From an uncultured Hyphomonadaceae bacterium (GTDB lineage Bacteria > Pseudomonadota > Alphaproteobacteria > Caulobacterales > Maricaulaceae): a DNA stretch of 64,000 bases. Location: NCBI GenBank assembly GCA_913058335.1, contig CAJXPX010000017.1, positions 1 to 64,000 of the forward strand. Direction: 5' to 3'. The notes beneath the pieces were generated by a model. That model searched no databases and had not been told where the DNA came from. It was given only the letters and a program-made list of their open reading frames with translations. A program made the position numbers and the translations under genes. Shown here piece after piece: positions 27,442-36,411 of this stretch (within the stretch, counting starts at the first letter, position 1; each line of letters begins with the position of its first letter).

Positions 27442-29115
27442 TTAGTTTTCTCTCATCTCATCCCGTAAGGCCCGAAACTCTGTACCTTCATACCAATTTG
27501 GCCAGTCTTCTGAATTGGCTATATCTAAGCCGAGATCATAGAAAATTTCTGTGGCCTGAGTTATTCCGGAGAGATCCCAGCTATTATCATATTCATCGCC
27601 GGGTTTGTGATAGCGGATGTCATTATACTCTGAGGCAAAGTCTTCCCCATAAGTCAGTCCTTTTGTGACATGGTCATTTCCCGGATCCGCGTAGAGCATT
27701 GGCACGCCTTTTTTAGCGAGGCTAATGTGATCTGAGCGATAATAAGACCCGGCTTCAGGTTTGTCGTCCGGCACGATATACATGTCGCGCGTGTCCAGTT
27801 CAGCTTTGAGTAAGTCTTCCAATTCAGAGGCGCCATACCCTTTGACCATAATATCTTTGGTTTGGCCCATTGGAAGCATGGCGTCGATATTTATACCTGC
27901 GACTGTTTGTTTTAAAGGGATAACCGGGCTCTCTGCATAATATGCGGACCCCAATAAGCCTGATTCTTCAGCTGTAACAGCTACAAAAAGAACGGACCGT
28001 TCTGGCGCAGGACCTTGAGCGATGGCTTCTCCGATTTCTATAATCGCGGCAGTCCCAGTCGCATTATCGACGGCGCCGTTGTAGATTTTATCGTCTCCGT
28101 CAAGCTCATCATTTTTGCCGAGATGATCCCAATGAGCCATATAGAGAACATATTCATCGGGGCGCACAGCTCCTTTGACGACGCCTGCCACATTACGGGA
28201 GGTTGTGGTTTTGACATCTTGGCTGATAGTGGCGTCAAGACTAATGCCCTCTAGGGGAACAGGCTTGAAGCCTATGACGGAAGCCTGATTTTTCAAGGAT
28301 TGATAGTCAAGCCCAGCGGAAGCAAACAAGTCCTCTGCGGAATCCAAATGGAGCCATCCCTCAAGAGCGGTGCGGGATGCGCCTCTGTCCGGACGGACAA
28401 GATCATATTGCGCCCCGGTCCAAGATCCAGATACAACGTCCCAACCATAGCTGGCCGGAGCCGTTTCATGCACGATTAGGGCGGCTGCCGCGCCCTGACG
28501 CGCCGCTTCTTCAAACTTATATGTCCAGCGGCCATAATAGGTCATGGCATTACCATTAAAGAGGGCGTCGTCCTGAGTAGCAAATCCCGGGTCATTGACT
28601 AAAATCACAACCGTTTTGCCTTCAACATCAAGATCTGCGTAATCATCCCATCCATATTCCGGCGCGGTAACGCCGTATCCAACAAAGACGAGCTCTGAAT
28701 CTTCGATGCTCACCGTGTCGTCCAGACGTTTGGTCCAATAAACGGAATTGGTTTTTAGGTCTGAAGTGAGAAGGGGGGACTCTTCCCCGTCTTGGTGGAT
28801 GGACATAAAAGAGTCCTCTTTAAGAACGGTCGCCTCACTCAAATCCACATTTTGAAAATAAGTTCCGTTATCTCCCATGGGCAATATGCCAGCGCGCTTC
28901 ATTTCATCAGCAATATACTGAGACGCTTTCTGTCCACCCTCTGTCCCTGGAGCGCGGCCTTCAAAGTCGTCAGAGGACAATGTTTCGATCCGGCGGCCCA
29001 GATCGGCTGCGGAGATAGAGGTGTCCACTTTTTCTACGGGTGGTTCTTCGGCGCCACAAGCTGAAAGGAAAGCGGCGGCGACCGCAGTGGCCGCTAGAGT
29101 TTTTGTGGGTATCAT
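27442..29115 (-). CDS. M28 family metallopeptidase lipoprotein with PA domain
   Basis: A 557-residue lipoprotein; I choose the ATG at 29115 (CAGGAG eight bases upstream) since MIPTKTLAATAVAAAFLSAC then gives a clean lipobox, LSAC. A protease-associated insert covers about residues 130-260 (VEGKTVVILVNDPGF). The di-zinc site is intact: MAHWDHLGKNDELDG (His/Asp), AVDNATGTAAIIE (bridging Asp), VTAEESGLLGSAYY (Glu) and YYRSDHISLAKKGVP (Asp/His). It probably cleaves N-terminal residues of peptides at the cell surface or periplasm. Confidence 0.88.
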   Translation of the reverse strand: MIPTKTLAATAVAAAFLSACGAEEPPVEKVDTSISAADLGRRIETLSSDDFEGRAPGTEGGQKASQYIADEMKRAGILPMGDNGTYFQNVDLSEATVLKEDSFMSIHQDGEESPLLTSDLKTNSVYWTKRLDDTVSIEDSELVFVGYGVTAPEYGWDDYADLDVEGKTVVILVNDPGFATQDDALFNGNAMTYYGRWTYKFEEAARQGAAAALIVHETAPASYGWDVVSGSWTGAQYDLVRPDRGASRTALEGWLHLDSAEDLFASAGLDYQSLKNQASVIGFKPVPLEGISLDATISQDVKTTTSRNVAGVVKGAVRPDEYVLYMAHWDHLGKNDELDGDDKIYNGAVDNATGTAAIIEIGEAIAQGPAPERSVLFVAVTAEESGLLGSAYYAESPVIPLKQTVAGINIDAMLPMGQTKDIMVKGYGASELEDLLKAELDTRDMYIVPDDKPEAGSYYRSDHISLAKKGVPMLYADPGNDHVTKGLTYGEDFASEYNDIRYHKPGDEYDNSWDLSGITQATEIFYDLGLDIANSEDWPNWYEGTEFRALRDEMREN

Positions 29116-29244
29116 TCTACACTCCTGAGGCAGTGACATTCAAAAATAATTGAGTCCTCCGCTTGAAAAAGACTTAAAACTGTTCAACCACATCCTGCGC
29201 ATCAGTTAAAGATGATATTTATGCCCTTAGAAAAGAAGTTCGAT

Positions 29245-30678
29245 ATGTCCTTTATACAACTGCCGTTTAAAAAAACCGTCTCCACGGTAACACTCGCTTT
29301 CATGATCTCGGCTAGTCCTTTCAGCGTCATGAGTTATGCGCAGACTGTTGACGCGCCCTTAACTGAAGTCGAAACGGTTTCTGACACGGTTCAAAGTATA
29401 ATTGATTCAGCGATGGCGGGCACGCAGGGATATGACATCACGCGGGATTTGACGACAGAAATAGGGGCCCGCATGGCGGGAACCGAGGCGGAAGCCCGGG
29501 CAAGGAAATGGACTGTCGAGAAATTCAAAGAAATCGGTTTGCAAAATGTGCGGATTGAGCCGTTCTCAGTTCCGGGTTGGGAACGCGGCGTTGAGACGGC
29601 AGAGGTAATATCTCCTTTCCCTCAAAACTTGTTCATCACGGCTTTGGGCGGATCTGTTGCAACTCCGGACGGGGGCATTACAGCGGAGGTGGTCTATTTT
29701 CCAACTTTTGAAGATCTGGAGAGTGCTCCAGAAGGCGGGTTAGATGGTAAGATCGTCTTTATTTCAGGACGTATGGAAAAGGCGCCTGACGGCGCAGGGT
29801 ATGGTCCGGCCAATCGTAAGCGTCGTTCCGGCGCGACAGAAGCCGGTAAGCGCGGCGCCGCTGCTGTTGTAATTCGGTCTGTCGGGACAGATAGCCACCG
29901 CTTCCCCCATACGGGTCAAATGCGCTATGCGTCTGATGTTGCGCCAATTCCTATAGGGGCCCTGTCGGGACCAGATGCGGATCAATTAGAGCGGATGCTT
30001 CAAAACCAAGAAGAGGTTGAGTTAAAACTCGTCCTTACACCTAAATCTGTCGGTGATCTTCCGTCTGGAAACGTAGTCGGCGAAATTATCGGGTCCGAAC
30101 GGCCGGAGGAAATTGTACTCATCAGCGGTCATTTGGATAGTTGGGATTTGGGAACAGGCGCAATTGACGATGGGGCTGGCATTGGTATCTCTGCCGGCGC
30201 CGCGAAAGTTATTCTTGATGCCGGATTGAAACCTAAGCGCACAATCCGTGTAGTCGCTTTTGGGGCTGAGGAAATTGGACTAAAAGGGGGCTTTGCTTAT
30301 GTCGAAGCGCACAAGGACAACCTTGATAATCATGTTCTGGCGACGGAATCAGATTTCGGAGCGGGCCTGATTTACGAAGTTCAGTCCGGCGTATCAGAAG
30401 GCGAAGATATTTTAAAAGCAATGGCCGACGCTATGGATATTCCTTTCGCGGAAAGCAAGACAACGAATGGGGGGCCTGATATTGGCCCAATGTCGGATAA
30501 GGGGGTGCCAACCATGCGTTTCCAGCAAGACGGAACAGATTATTTCGATTTGCATCACACCCCAGATGATACATTCGACAAAATAGATCCAAAAGAAATG
30601 GCTCAGAACGTAGCCGCCTTTGCAACAATGGCATGGATGGCCTCTGAAGCGGAAACCGATTTCCGCGCTAATAAATAG
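29245..30678 (+). CDS. Exported M28 family peptidase (carboxypeptidase Q-like)
   Basis: About 477 residues. In-frame ATGs exist at 29212, 29221 and 29245; the last has AAAGAAG upstream and gives the best signal peptide (cleavage near MSYAQT). A PA domain (LDGKIVFISGRME) precedes the di-zinc core: LISGHLDSWDLGTGAIDDGA, FGAEEIGLKGG, ATESDFGAGL and FDLHHTPDDTFDKI. These GHLDSWD and DDGAG forms match plasma glutamate carboxypeptidase/CPQ-like exopeptidases acting on dipeptides. It is divergent from the M28 lipoprotein, with about 130 bp between, and 21 bp upstream of the flavin oxidoreductase. Confidence 0.88.
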   Translation: MSFIQLPFKKTVSTVTLAFMISASPFSVMSYAQTVDAPLTEVETVSDTVQSIIDSAMAGTQGYDITRDLTTEIGARMAGTEAEARARKWTVEKFKEIGLQNVRIEPFSVPGWERGVETAEVISPFPQNLFITALGGSVATPDGGITAEVVYFPTFEDLESAPEGGLDGKIVFISGRMEKAPDGAGYGPANRKRRSGATEAGKRGAAAVVIRSVGTDSHRFPHTGQMRYASDVAPIPIGALSGPDADQLERMLQNQEEVELKLVLTPKSVGDLPSGNVVGEIIGSERPEEIVLISGHLDSWDLGTGAIDDGAGIGISAGAAKVILDAGLKPKRTIRVVAFGAEEIGLKGGFAYVEAHKDNLDNHVLATESDFGAGLIYEVQSGVSEGEDILKAMADAMDIPFAESKTTNGGPDIGPMSDKGVPTMRFQQDGTDYFDLHHTPDDTFDKIDPKEMAQNVAAFATMAWMASEAETDFRANK

Positions 30679-30699
30679 TTTCTTGAAAGACTGACACAC

Positions 30700-31659
30700 A
30701 TGACCTTACCTGCAATTTTGAAAAACTTGGATTTTCCTGTCATTGCCGCCCCCATGTTTATCGTGAGCGGACCAGAATTGGTCATTGCGCAATGCAAAGC
30801 CGGAATCGTCGGATCTTTTCCGGCGTTAAACGCCCGTCCAGCAGAGGTGCTGGAAAAATGGATTGTTCAAATAAAATTAGAATTGGAAAAATACCAGAAA
30901 GACAATCCTGATAAAAAAGTTGCGCCCTTTGCGGTCAATCAAATTTGCCATAAATCTAATAATCGTCTTGAACAAGACATGGAAATTTGCCGCAAGCACG
31001 AAGTTCCGATCATTATTACGAGTCTTCAGGCGTCTAAAATGGTATATGACGCGACCCATAGTTATGGCGGAATTATTCTCCATGATGTGGTCAATATTCG
31101 TCATTCCAAAAAAGCATTGGAAATGGGAGCTGATGGTTTAATTGCGGTTTGTGCGGGAGCTGGTGGTCATGCTGGGCTTTTATCGCCTTTTGCTCTTATT
31201 CCTGAGATAAGGCAATTCCATGATGGTCCGCTGTTATTATCCGGATCCATTGCGACGGGAGGTTCGGTTGCGGCGGCGCAAGCCATTGGCGCGGATTTCG
31301 CTTACATTGGAACGCGGTTTATTGCATCTGAAGAGGCTAATGCGGAACAGGCCTATAAACAAGAGATCATAGAGTCCGAGGGCGAGGATATAATTTACTC
31401 GTCACTCTTTACGGGGGTTCATGGTAACTATCTTAAAGGTTCAATCGAAAAAGCCGGACTGGATCCAGATAACTTACCAACGGCGGATAAGAAATCCATG
31501 AATTTTGGATCGGGTGGAAATACGGACGCCAAAGCCTGGAAAGATATTTGGGGCGCTGGTCAGGGCGTAGGGAGCGTCTCCTCTGCTCCGCCTGTCGCTG
31601 AGATTGTGGCTCAGATGAAAAAAGAATATGCCGCTGCGAAAACCCGCATCTCGTTTTGA
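30700..31659 (+). CDS. Nitronate monooxygenase-type FMN oxidoreductase
   Basis: A 319-residue TIM-barrel flavoprotein of the NMO/2-nitropropane dioxygenase family. Seen: the N-terminal PVIAAPMFIVSGPELVIAQC, the FMN-phosphate region VCAGAGGHAGLLSPFALIPE and LSGSIATGGSVAAAQAIGAD, then YIGTRFIASEEANAEQAYK. These enzymes oxidise nitronates or, in related groups, reduce enoyl substrates with an FMN cofactor. Located 21 bp after the M28 gene and possibly on its transcript, though the functions are unrelated. The exact substrate is open. Confidence 0.85.
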   Translation: MTLPAILKNLDFPVIAAPMFIVSGPELVIAQCKAGIVGSFPALNARPAEVLEKWIVQIKLELEKYQKDNPDKKVAPFAVNQICHKSNNRLEQDMEICRKHEVPIIITSLQASKMVYDATHSYGGIILHDVVNIRHSKKALEMGADGLIAVCAGAGGHAGLLSPFALIPEIRQFHDGPLLLSGSIATGGSVAAAQAIGADFAYIGTRFIASEEANAEQAYKQEIIESEGEDIIYSSLFTGVHGNYLKGSIEKAGLDPDNLPTADKKSMNFGSGGNTDAKAWKDIWGAGQGVGSVSSAPPVAEIVAQMKKEYAAAKTRISF

Positions 31660-31830
31660 GGGAGACCACATTTAATTTATTTTGCTAATTTTTTCTTTTC
31701 GGCTGCTAAGTGTGATTGATTTAAATCTTTGCCTTTTCTTCATGCTTATTGCCACAGCTTCTGCCTTGCTCTAAAGAATATTTAATTGAGTCTGGATTTC
31801 ATGTTCGGAGTCAAACTTTTGGAGGAGTTT

Positions 31831-32946
31831 ATGGGGAAGTGGTTATTTGGAATTATACTTATTATCATAGGGGCAGGGGCTTATGCGCTGATAATGGGGC
31901 CGAAAATTTCTGAAGATATGGGGAATGACATTCGTTCCGCCATTCAAAGTCAGGGCTATAGCTGGGCAGAGGTCGATATGAATGGCCATATTGCGACGGT
32001 GACAGGCAACGCCCCTTCGAATGATGCCGCACGCGAAACCATTGAGATCGCTCAAAACACTGTGTGCTCGGACTGTGGGGCGGATAGCCCTTGGCACCGC
32101 GTTTTAAGCGGGATGAATATTTCAACGGCCGAACAGCCTCAAGCGGTTGAAACCCCTACCGCTTCGGCTTCAATACAATCCCCTTACACTTTTAGTATTT
32201 CTAAATCAGACGATGGAGGCGTCATTCTTGATGGTTATGTCATGACGGCACAGGATCAAGAAGCGGTTTTATCTAAGGCTAACTCTACTTTCTCTGGTGC
32301 AGTACAGAATGAGAGAATTAAGATTGCCAATGGAGCCCCCGATGGGGATTGGGTGAGCGTTATTGAGCGAGGAATCGAAGAACTCGCGACAATGGAGAGC
32401 GGGCGCTTTCAGATAGAAGGTTATAATTTTCTAATTAATGGCCAAGCCGATTCTGCTGATATTCGAGAGCGGATAAATGATCTTCCATCTGCCGTACCGG
32501 CTGCCTATAACGGCGCGTCAAATATAAACGTGCCTAATCTCGCTTCTGACGTCGTTGGGCAAGTGGAGTCACAGGCGATCTGTCAATCCCTTTTCGATGA
32601 TTTGAACGAAGGCACAAAAATTGAATTTCCTTCCGGACAATCGGAAATTACAGGAAACTCCAGTTTTGACCTGCTAGCAGAAATTGCGGCCGCGGCCAAT
32701 CAGTGCCAAAGCTTCCGTATTCAGATTGATGGCTATACGGATAATACTGGCGATGCTGTTGAGAATCAGCAATTATCTGAAAAACGTGCTAATCGTGTTC
32801 TGGCTTATTTAACTCAACAGGGTATTGACCGGAATCGTATGGCAGCAACAGGACATGGGGCGTCAGACCCGATCGGCGATAATGCCACAGCAGAAGGTCA
32901 GGAAATGAACCGCCGGACCACCTTCACGATAACACAGGCTCAATAG
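31831..32946 (+). CDS. OmpA-family protein with N-terminal membrane anchor and BON-like region
   Basis: A 371-residue protein. I place the start at the ATG at 31831 because GGAGGAG lies just upstream; an ATG at 31786 would add 15 residues. The N-terminus MGKWLFGIILIIIGAGAYAL is an uncleaved anchor or signal. The middle (residues about 20-240) contains two segments resembling BON domains (GYSWAEVDMNGHIATVTGNA). The last 115 residues are an OmpA_C domain: IQIDGYTDNTGDAVENQQLS, KRANRVLAYL and NRRTTFTI hold the peptidoglycan-binding Asp and Arg. It probably ties the envelope to peptidoglycan. Confidence 0.85.
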   Translation: MGKWLFGIILIIIGAGAYALIMGPKISEDMGNDIRSAIQSQGYSWAEVDMNGHIATVTGNAPSNDAARETIEIAQNTVCSDCGADSPWHRVLSGMNISTAEQPQAVETPTASASIQSPYTFSISKSDDGGVILDGYVMTAQDQEAVLSKANSTFSGAVQNERIKIANGAPDGDWVSVIERGIEELATMESGRFQIEGYNFLINGQADSADIRERINDLPSAVPAAYNGASNINVPNLASDVVGQVESQAICQSLFDDLNEGTKIEFPSGQSEITGNSSFDLLAEIAAAANQCQSFRIQIDGYTDNTGDAVENQQLSEKRANRVLAYLTQQGIDRNRMAATGHGASDPIGDNATAEGQEMNRRTTFTITQAQ

Positions 32947-32980
32947 ACCCGCCTGATCCACTCTTACAGGAGACACTTAA

Positions 32981-34015
32981 ATGAACCTAACTTATATAAT
33001 TGGATACCTAATCGTTCCCATGGTGATTGCCGCTCTCATAGGGCTAGTCTTGGGGTGGCTATTATTCAGAGGTAAAAAACAAGAAGGGGATTTATCTGTA
33101 GAAGGTGAAAAAGCACTCCGGGCAGAGGCTGATAAATTGCGAACAGAGAATCAGGCTCTTAAAGGTAGACTGTCAGCTCACGAAACAGAAGTAAGCGACC
33201 TAAAAGGCAAACTTGCTTCTGCTGGAACTGGCGCGAGCGTAGCGGCGGCCGCGCCCGCTGCCGAGAGCGGTGACGACGATGAAACTTATGCCCTGGAATG
33301 GCGTAACCGGTATTTGGCGGCGCGGGTAAAATATCTTGAAGGCCGTTTGTCAGAAGCGCCTAAGGGTAAAGCTAAAAAGGTACCGGCCAAAAAGACGACG
33401 ACCAAAACAGCCGCCGCCAAGAAGCCCGTTTCTAAATCTGCGGCCTCTAAAGCGCCTAAAACTAAAACAACTAAAAAACCTTCTGCTAAGAAAGCTGCGA
33501 CTAAAACAGCGTCAGCCAAAAAGACGGCAAAACCTAAAGCTGCTGCTAAAACAGCTGCTACGGCAAAAACGAAACGTAAACCTGGACCGAAGCCTGGAAC
33601 TAAGCGCGGTGAGCTGACAGCTGCCGGAAAGCCTCGCAAGAAACCTGGGCCGAAGCCGGGGTCAACACGTTCCGCGGCACCTAAAATCAGTAAAGAAGAG
33701 GCGGCATTTGAAAAATACTACACCAATGTGAAAAAGTATGATTCAAAAGCGAAACGCAAAACAGTTGAGAACATCGTAAAATATTGCGGTGTAGCTCTGC
33801 GCTCTCGTGATAGTTCCCTCGTGGCCTGTTCAGACGAAGCAGAGTTGAAGCGCGTTGCTGACGGCTTCGTCACGAAGAAACTGGAAAAAGACTCCGGTCA
33901 GATGGAGCTTGTAAAAGAAGTCTGTCAGGAAATGAAAAGCGATCGTTTCAAATCTCGCGTGACTTTTTATTACCTCGCGGCGAAAAAGGCTCGGAAGATG
34001 AGCCTTTTTAACTAA
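32981..34015 (+). CDS. Membrane-anchored DUF2853 protein with coiled coil and histone-H1-like tract
   Basis: A 344-residue four-part protein. Residues 5-30 form a transmembrane helix (IIGYLIVPMVIAALIGLVLG). Residues about 38-78 look like a coiled coil (LRAEADKLRTENQALKGRLS). Residues about 125-235 are Lys/Ala-rich, with repeated AKKT/AAKK steps and two KPGPKPG motifs that resemble AT-hook or H1-tail DNA-binding sequences. The last 105 residues match DUF2853 (FEKYYTNVKKYDSKAKRKTV, KYCGVALRSRDSSLVACSDE). DUF2853 normally forms a small stand-alone protein. A role in tethering DNA or nucleoid to the membrane is inference. Located 34 bp after the OmpA gene, before a terminator. Confidence 0.75.
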   Translation: MNLTYIIGYLIVPMVIAALIGLVLGWLLFRGKKQEGDLSVEGEKALRAEADKLRTENQALKGRLSAHETEVSDLKGKLASAGTGASVAAAAPAAESGDDDETYALEWRNRYLAARVKYLEGRLSEAPKGKAKKVPAKKTTTKTAAAKKPVSKSAASKAPKTKTTKKPSAKKAATKTASAKKTAKPKAAAKTAATAKTKRKPGPKPGTKRGELTAAGKPRKKPGPKPGSTRSAAPKISKEEAAFEKYYTNVKKYDSKAKRKTVENIVKYCGVALRSRDSSLVACSDEAELKRVADGFVTKKLEKDSGQMELVKEVCQEMKSDRFKSRVTFYYLAAKKARKMSLFN

Positions 34016-34063
34016 GACTGAAAAAGGTTCGGATATAAATCCGCATTTATTTTACGGTAAAGG

Positions 34064-34087
34064 CCCGCTTTTATAGCGGGTTTTTTA
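34064..34087 (+). terminator. Rho-independent terminator after the DUF2853 gene
   Basis: CCCGCT and AGCGGG pair around a TTTAT loop and are followed by six T. It ends the OmpA/DUF2853 transcript about 50 bp after the stop codon and separates it from the endolysin gene. Confidence 0.85.
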
Positions 34088-34108
34088 TTGCGTCCTCGCT
34101 TTGCGTAA

Positions 34109-34594
34109 ATGAGCTATATTCAGTTCATGATAAAACAAAGAAACAAACGTAAACGACAAGATTCTACGCCCTTCATTGGGAAAGGGCTCGGGCCTAAGAA
34201 TTCTCTCTTAGGTGAATGGGACTCTGAACGGTGGCCAAATTTCTCCTCTTCCGAATTGGCGTGTCGTCATTGTGGAGAAGGCTATTCCTGGCCGGATTTT
34301 CTGGACAGACTTCAGAGTCTTCGAAACGAAATGCGGGCCCCGTTGCACATTCTGTCAGGCCATCGTTGTCCGCTACACAATGCACGTGTCGGCGGAGCGC
34401 CGTTATCCCAGCACCTTAGACTTGCGGCAGATATCAGCCTAGGGGACTTAAACCGGTTTCGCTTACGAGATGCCGCTAAACGAAACGGGTTCACCGGTTT
34501 TGGATTCTACACAACTTTTTTACATATTGATCTGGGCCGCCCTCGTCATTGGGTTGGGTCCGAGAAAGCGAGGAAATTATGGCAACTGCACTAA
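34109..34594 (+). CDS. M15A-type peptidase, probable endolysin of a GTA lysis cassette
   Basis: A 161-residue murein peptidase of the M15A (D-Ala-D-Ala carboxypeptidase-like) type used by phage endolysins. Zinc ligands are placed as expected: SGHRCPLHNARVGG (His), SQHLRLAADI (His, then Asp six residues later, SxHxxxxAxD) and FLHIDLGRPRHW (His). A CRHCGEGY motif lies near residue 50. No signal peptide, so release needs a holin, and the next gene, overlapping by 16 bp, encodes one. The pair resembles GTA lysis genes that lie apart from the structural cluster. Confidence 0.75.
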   Translation: MSYIQFMIKQRNKRKRQDSTPFIGKGLGPKNSLLGEWDSERWPNFSSSELACRHCGEGYSWPDFLDRLQSLRNEMRAPLHILSGHRCPLHNARVGGAPLSQHLRLAADISLGDLNRFRLRDAAKRNGFTGFGFYTTFLHIDLGRPRHWVGSEKARKLWQLH

Positions 34595-35043
34595 CGCTTG
34601 GTCTAGACGCTGCAGCGGGTGGATTATTCGGTATTGTTGGAACGGTACTAGGCCGCTTTGCAGGGTATTTCGAACGAAAGCAGGAACACGTCCAAGAACG
34701 CGCCCGGTGGGGACATGAATATAAATTACATGAACTCAATATGGCGGCGCGGCATCAGGAAACTGAGTTGGAACTGGCCTTGTCCGCGCAACAAGGTTCT
34801 TGGGCGGGGCTTGAAGCCTCTATTAAGGCCGAAGCGGCACTCGGTAAAGCCAGCCAATGGGTCATAAATATTCTTCGGCTCGTCCGCCCGGCTATCACCT
34901 TTGTTCTATGGTGCATTACGGCCGCTATATTTCTAATAACCCAAGAGAGCGCAATTACCGAAGCCGCCGTTTTTGCGGCGACGGCGGCAACACTCTGGTG
35001 GTTTGGAGATAGAGCGCCAAAATTCTCTTCCGGCAATTCGTAA
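34579..35043 (+). CDS. GTA_holin_3TM-like holin
   Basis: A 154-residue protein; the ATG at 34579 follows GCGAGGAAATT and lies inside the endolysin 3' end. It starts MATALTLGLDAAAGGLFGIV, a first hydrophobic segment, followed by a long charged helix (KQEHVQERARWGHEYKLHEL) and two hydrophobic segments near residues 98-118 and 122-142 (AITFVLWCITAAIFLI). This pattern matches the three-helix holin family named for gene transfer agents (GTA_holin_3TM). Holins make inner-membrane holes that let the endolysin out. It is convergent with the DUF3667 gene. Confidence 0.75.
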   Translation: MATALTLGLDAAAGGLFGIVGTVLGRFAGYFERKQEHVQERARWGHEYKLHELNMAARHQETELELALSAQQGSWAGLEASIKAEAALGKASQWVINILRLVRPAITFVLWCITAAIFLITQESAITEAAVFAATAATLWWFGDRAPKFSSGNS

Positions 35044-35055
35044 GAGGCATCACAT

Positions 35056-36345
35056 CTATCTTGCAATCAAATAATTCTGCATTCCCATCACTGATAGACA
35101 GATCAAAATCGAAAACATGACTGTTAAATAAATTCCGGCGATGCAGTAAGAGGCCCAAGCCGTTTTAATGGGGCCTCTTCTAAACATATGTTTCAAACTT
35201 AAGGGGAGATAAAAAAACAGGTAGGTGACGAAAACAATAAAAAACAGTCCCCCGGGCAAGAACGAAAACCGGGCCAAAATGAGGCCCATCAATAAAAGGA
35301 AGAAGATAATGGCGTGAATATAGGCGGCATGAACCAAATGGTCATACAAAAACGCGTTTCCTCTTCCTCTGATAAATAGGGCGCCTAGGAACATCGTGAA
35401 AGGCATCATGACAAACATGATTCTTGGGATGTATTTTGAAAAGGTTTCACTGAAATCTGACGGGTCGCGCATATACCGAATAACCCCGTCTCGAAAAGAA
35501 GTCCCTGTTAGATTAATTTCCTGATTATTGAGCATAACGCGGTTAGGTATATTTCCTTCGCTAACGGCCGAACGAATGGTGTCTTCAGTAACTTGTTCAG
35601 AAACAGGTGCGGTATTAGAATCTTTCACCACTGTACCCAGATCATCAGTTGGAGAATTGACTGGTTTGGGGACTGTTTTCTCGAACACTAAGCCGCCCTC
35701 GGAAATTTTCATATCATATCCAGAGCTGTCAAAGACCATTCCGATATATTCGAAGTTTCGTTCAGAATTTCGTCTGTCAATTTGAGCCTTTGTTTCAAAC
35801 ATTGTCATGGCAAGAGTCATTTTAAGGTCTTCAAGGGTCACTTCATCTGACGGTTTCTCAATAGTCGCTTTGGGTTGGACATTCATGTCCAAGCTTACGA
35901 TTTGGGTTTGTGTGATTGCCAAATAACCAAATAGGAGCAGGCTCATAGCGAGATAGATTCGTATCGGGCTGCTCCATTGGCTGCGTTTACCATTGGCATA
36001 TTCACGAGCGACACGACCGGGTTTCAAAAGTAAAGCAAACCAAGTTTGCCACATGCGGGAATCGAGGGAAAAGACAGAAGCGACACTTTCTCCTGCTAAA
36101 GAGAGAATAGAACGGCGGTAATCATCATTTTTTTGTCCACAGTCCTTGCAGTAAAGACCGTCGATTTGGGAGCCGCAGGAAAAGCAAGTTTCGCTCTGAT
36201 TTTTGTTTGGGACCATATCACGATCCAAAACATTTGTAGCGAGCAGGGCTTCGACTTCTATCGATTCTGATGAGGTGCTATTCACAGTTATTTCCCCGCT
36301 CTCCGTCCGCGCAGTATAAGGTCTTTTAACGAGGCGTGAACCCAT
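35056..36345 (-). CDS. DUF3667 family zinc-ribbon membrane protein
   Basis: A protein of about 429 residues. The frame stays open far upstream to 36726 but would overlap the divergent SDR gene; I choose the ATG at 36345, with 36216 as alternative. The zinc ribbon CFSCGSQIDGLYCKDCGQ is followed by FSLDSRMWQTWFALLLKPGR and NGKRSQWSSPIRIYLAMSLL, the DUF3667 signature. Then come a soluble loop of about 150 residues and three to four C-terminal membrane segments. Function unknown. The gene is divergent from the SDR/acyl-CoA dehydrogenase operon and could share its control region. Confidence 0.7.
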   Translation of the reverse strand: MGSRLVKRPYTARTESGEITVNSTSSESIEVEALLATNVLDRDMVPNKNQSETCFSCGSQIDGLYCKDCGQKNDDYRRSILSLAGESVASVFSLDSRMWQTWFALLLKPGRVAREYANGKRSQWSSPIRIYLAMSLLLFGYLAITQTQIVSLDMNVQPKATIEKPSDEVTLEDLKMTLAMTMFETKAQIDRRNSERNFEYIGMVFDSSGYDMKISEGGLVFEKTVPKPVNSPTDDLGTVVKDSNTAPVSEQVTEDTIRSAVSEGNIPNRVMLNNQEINLTGTSFRDGVIRYMRDPSDFSETFSKYIPRIMFVMMPFTMFLGALFIRGRGNAFLYDHLVHAAYIHAIIFFLLLMGLILARFSFLPGGLFFIVFVTYLFFYLPLSLKHMFRRGPIKTAWASYCIAGIYLTVMFSILICLSVMGMQNYLIAR

Positions 36346-36411
36346 TAAGAGGAAGCAAACATTAGTGGGAAATAACTTGCCCGTCTTCGTCTGTTTCGTA
36401 AGGTAAAGATT

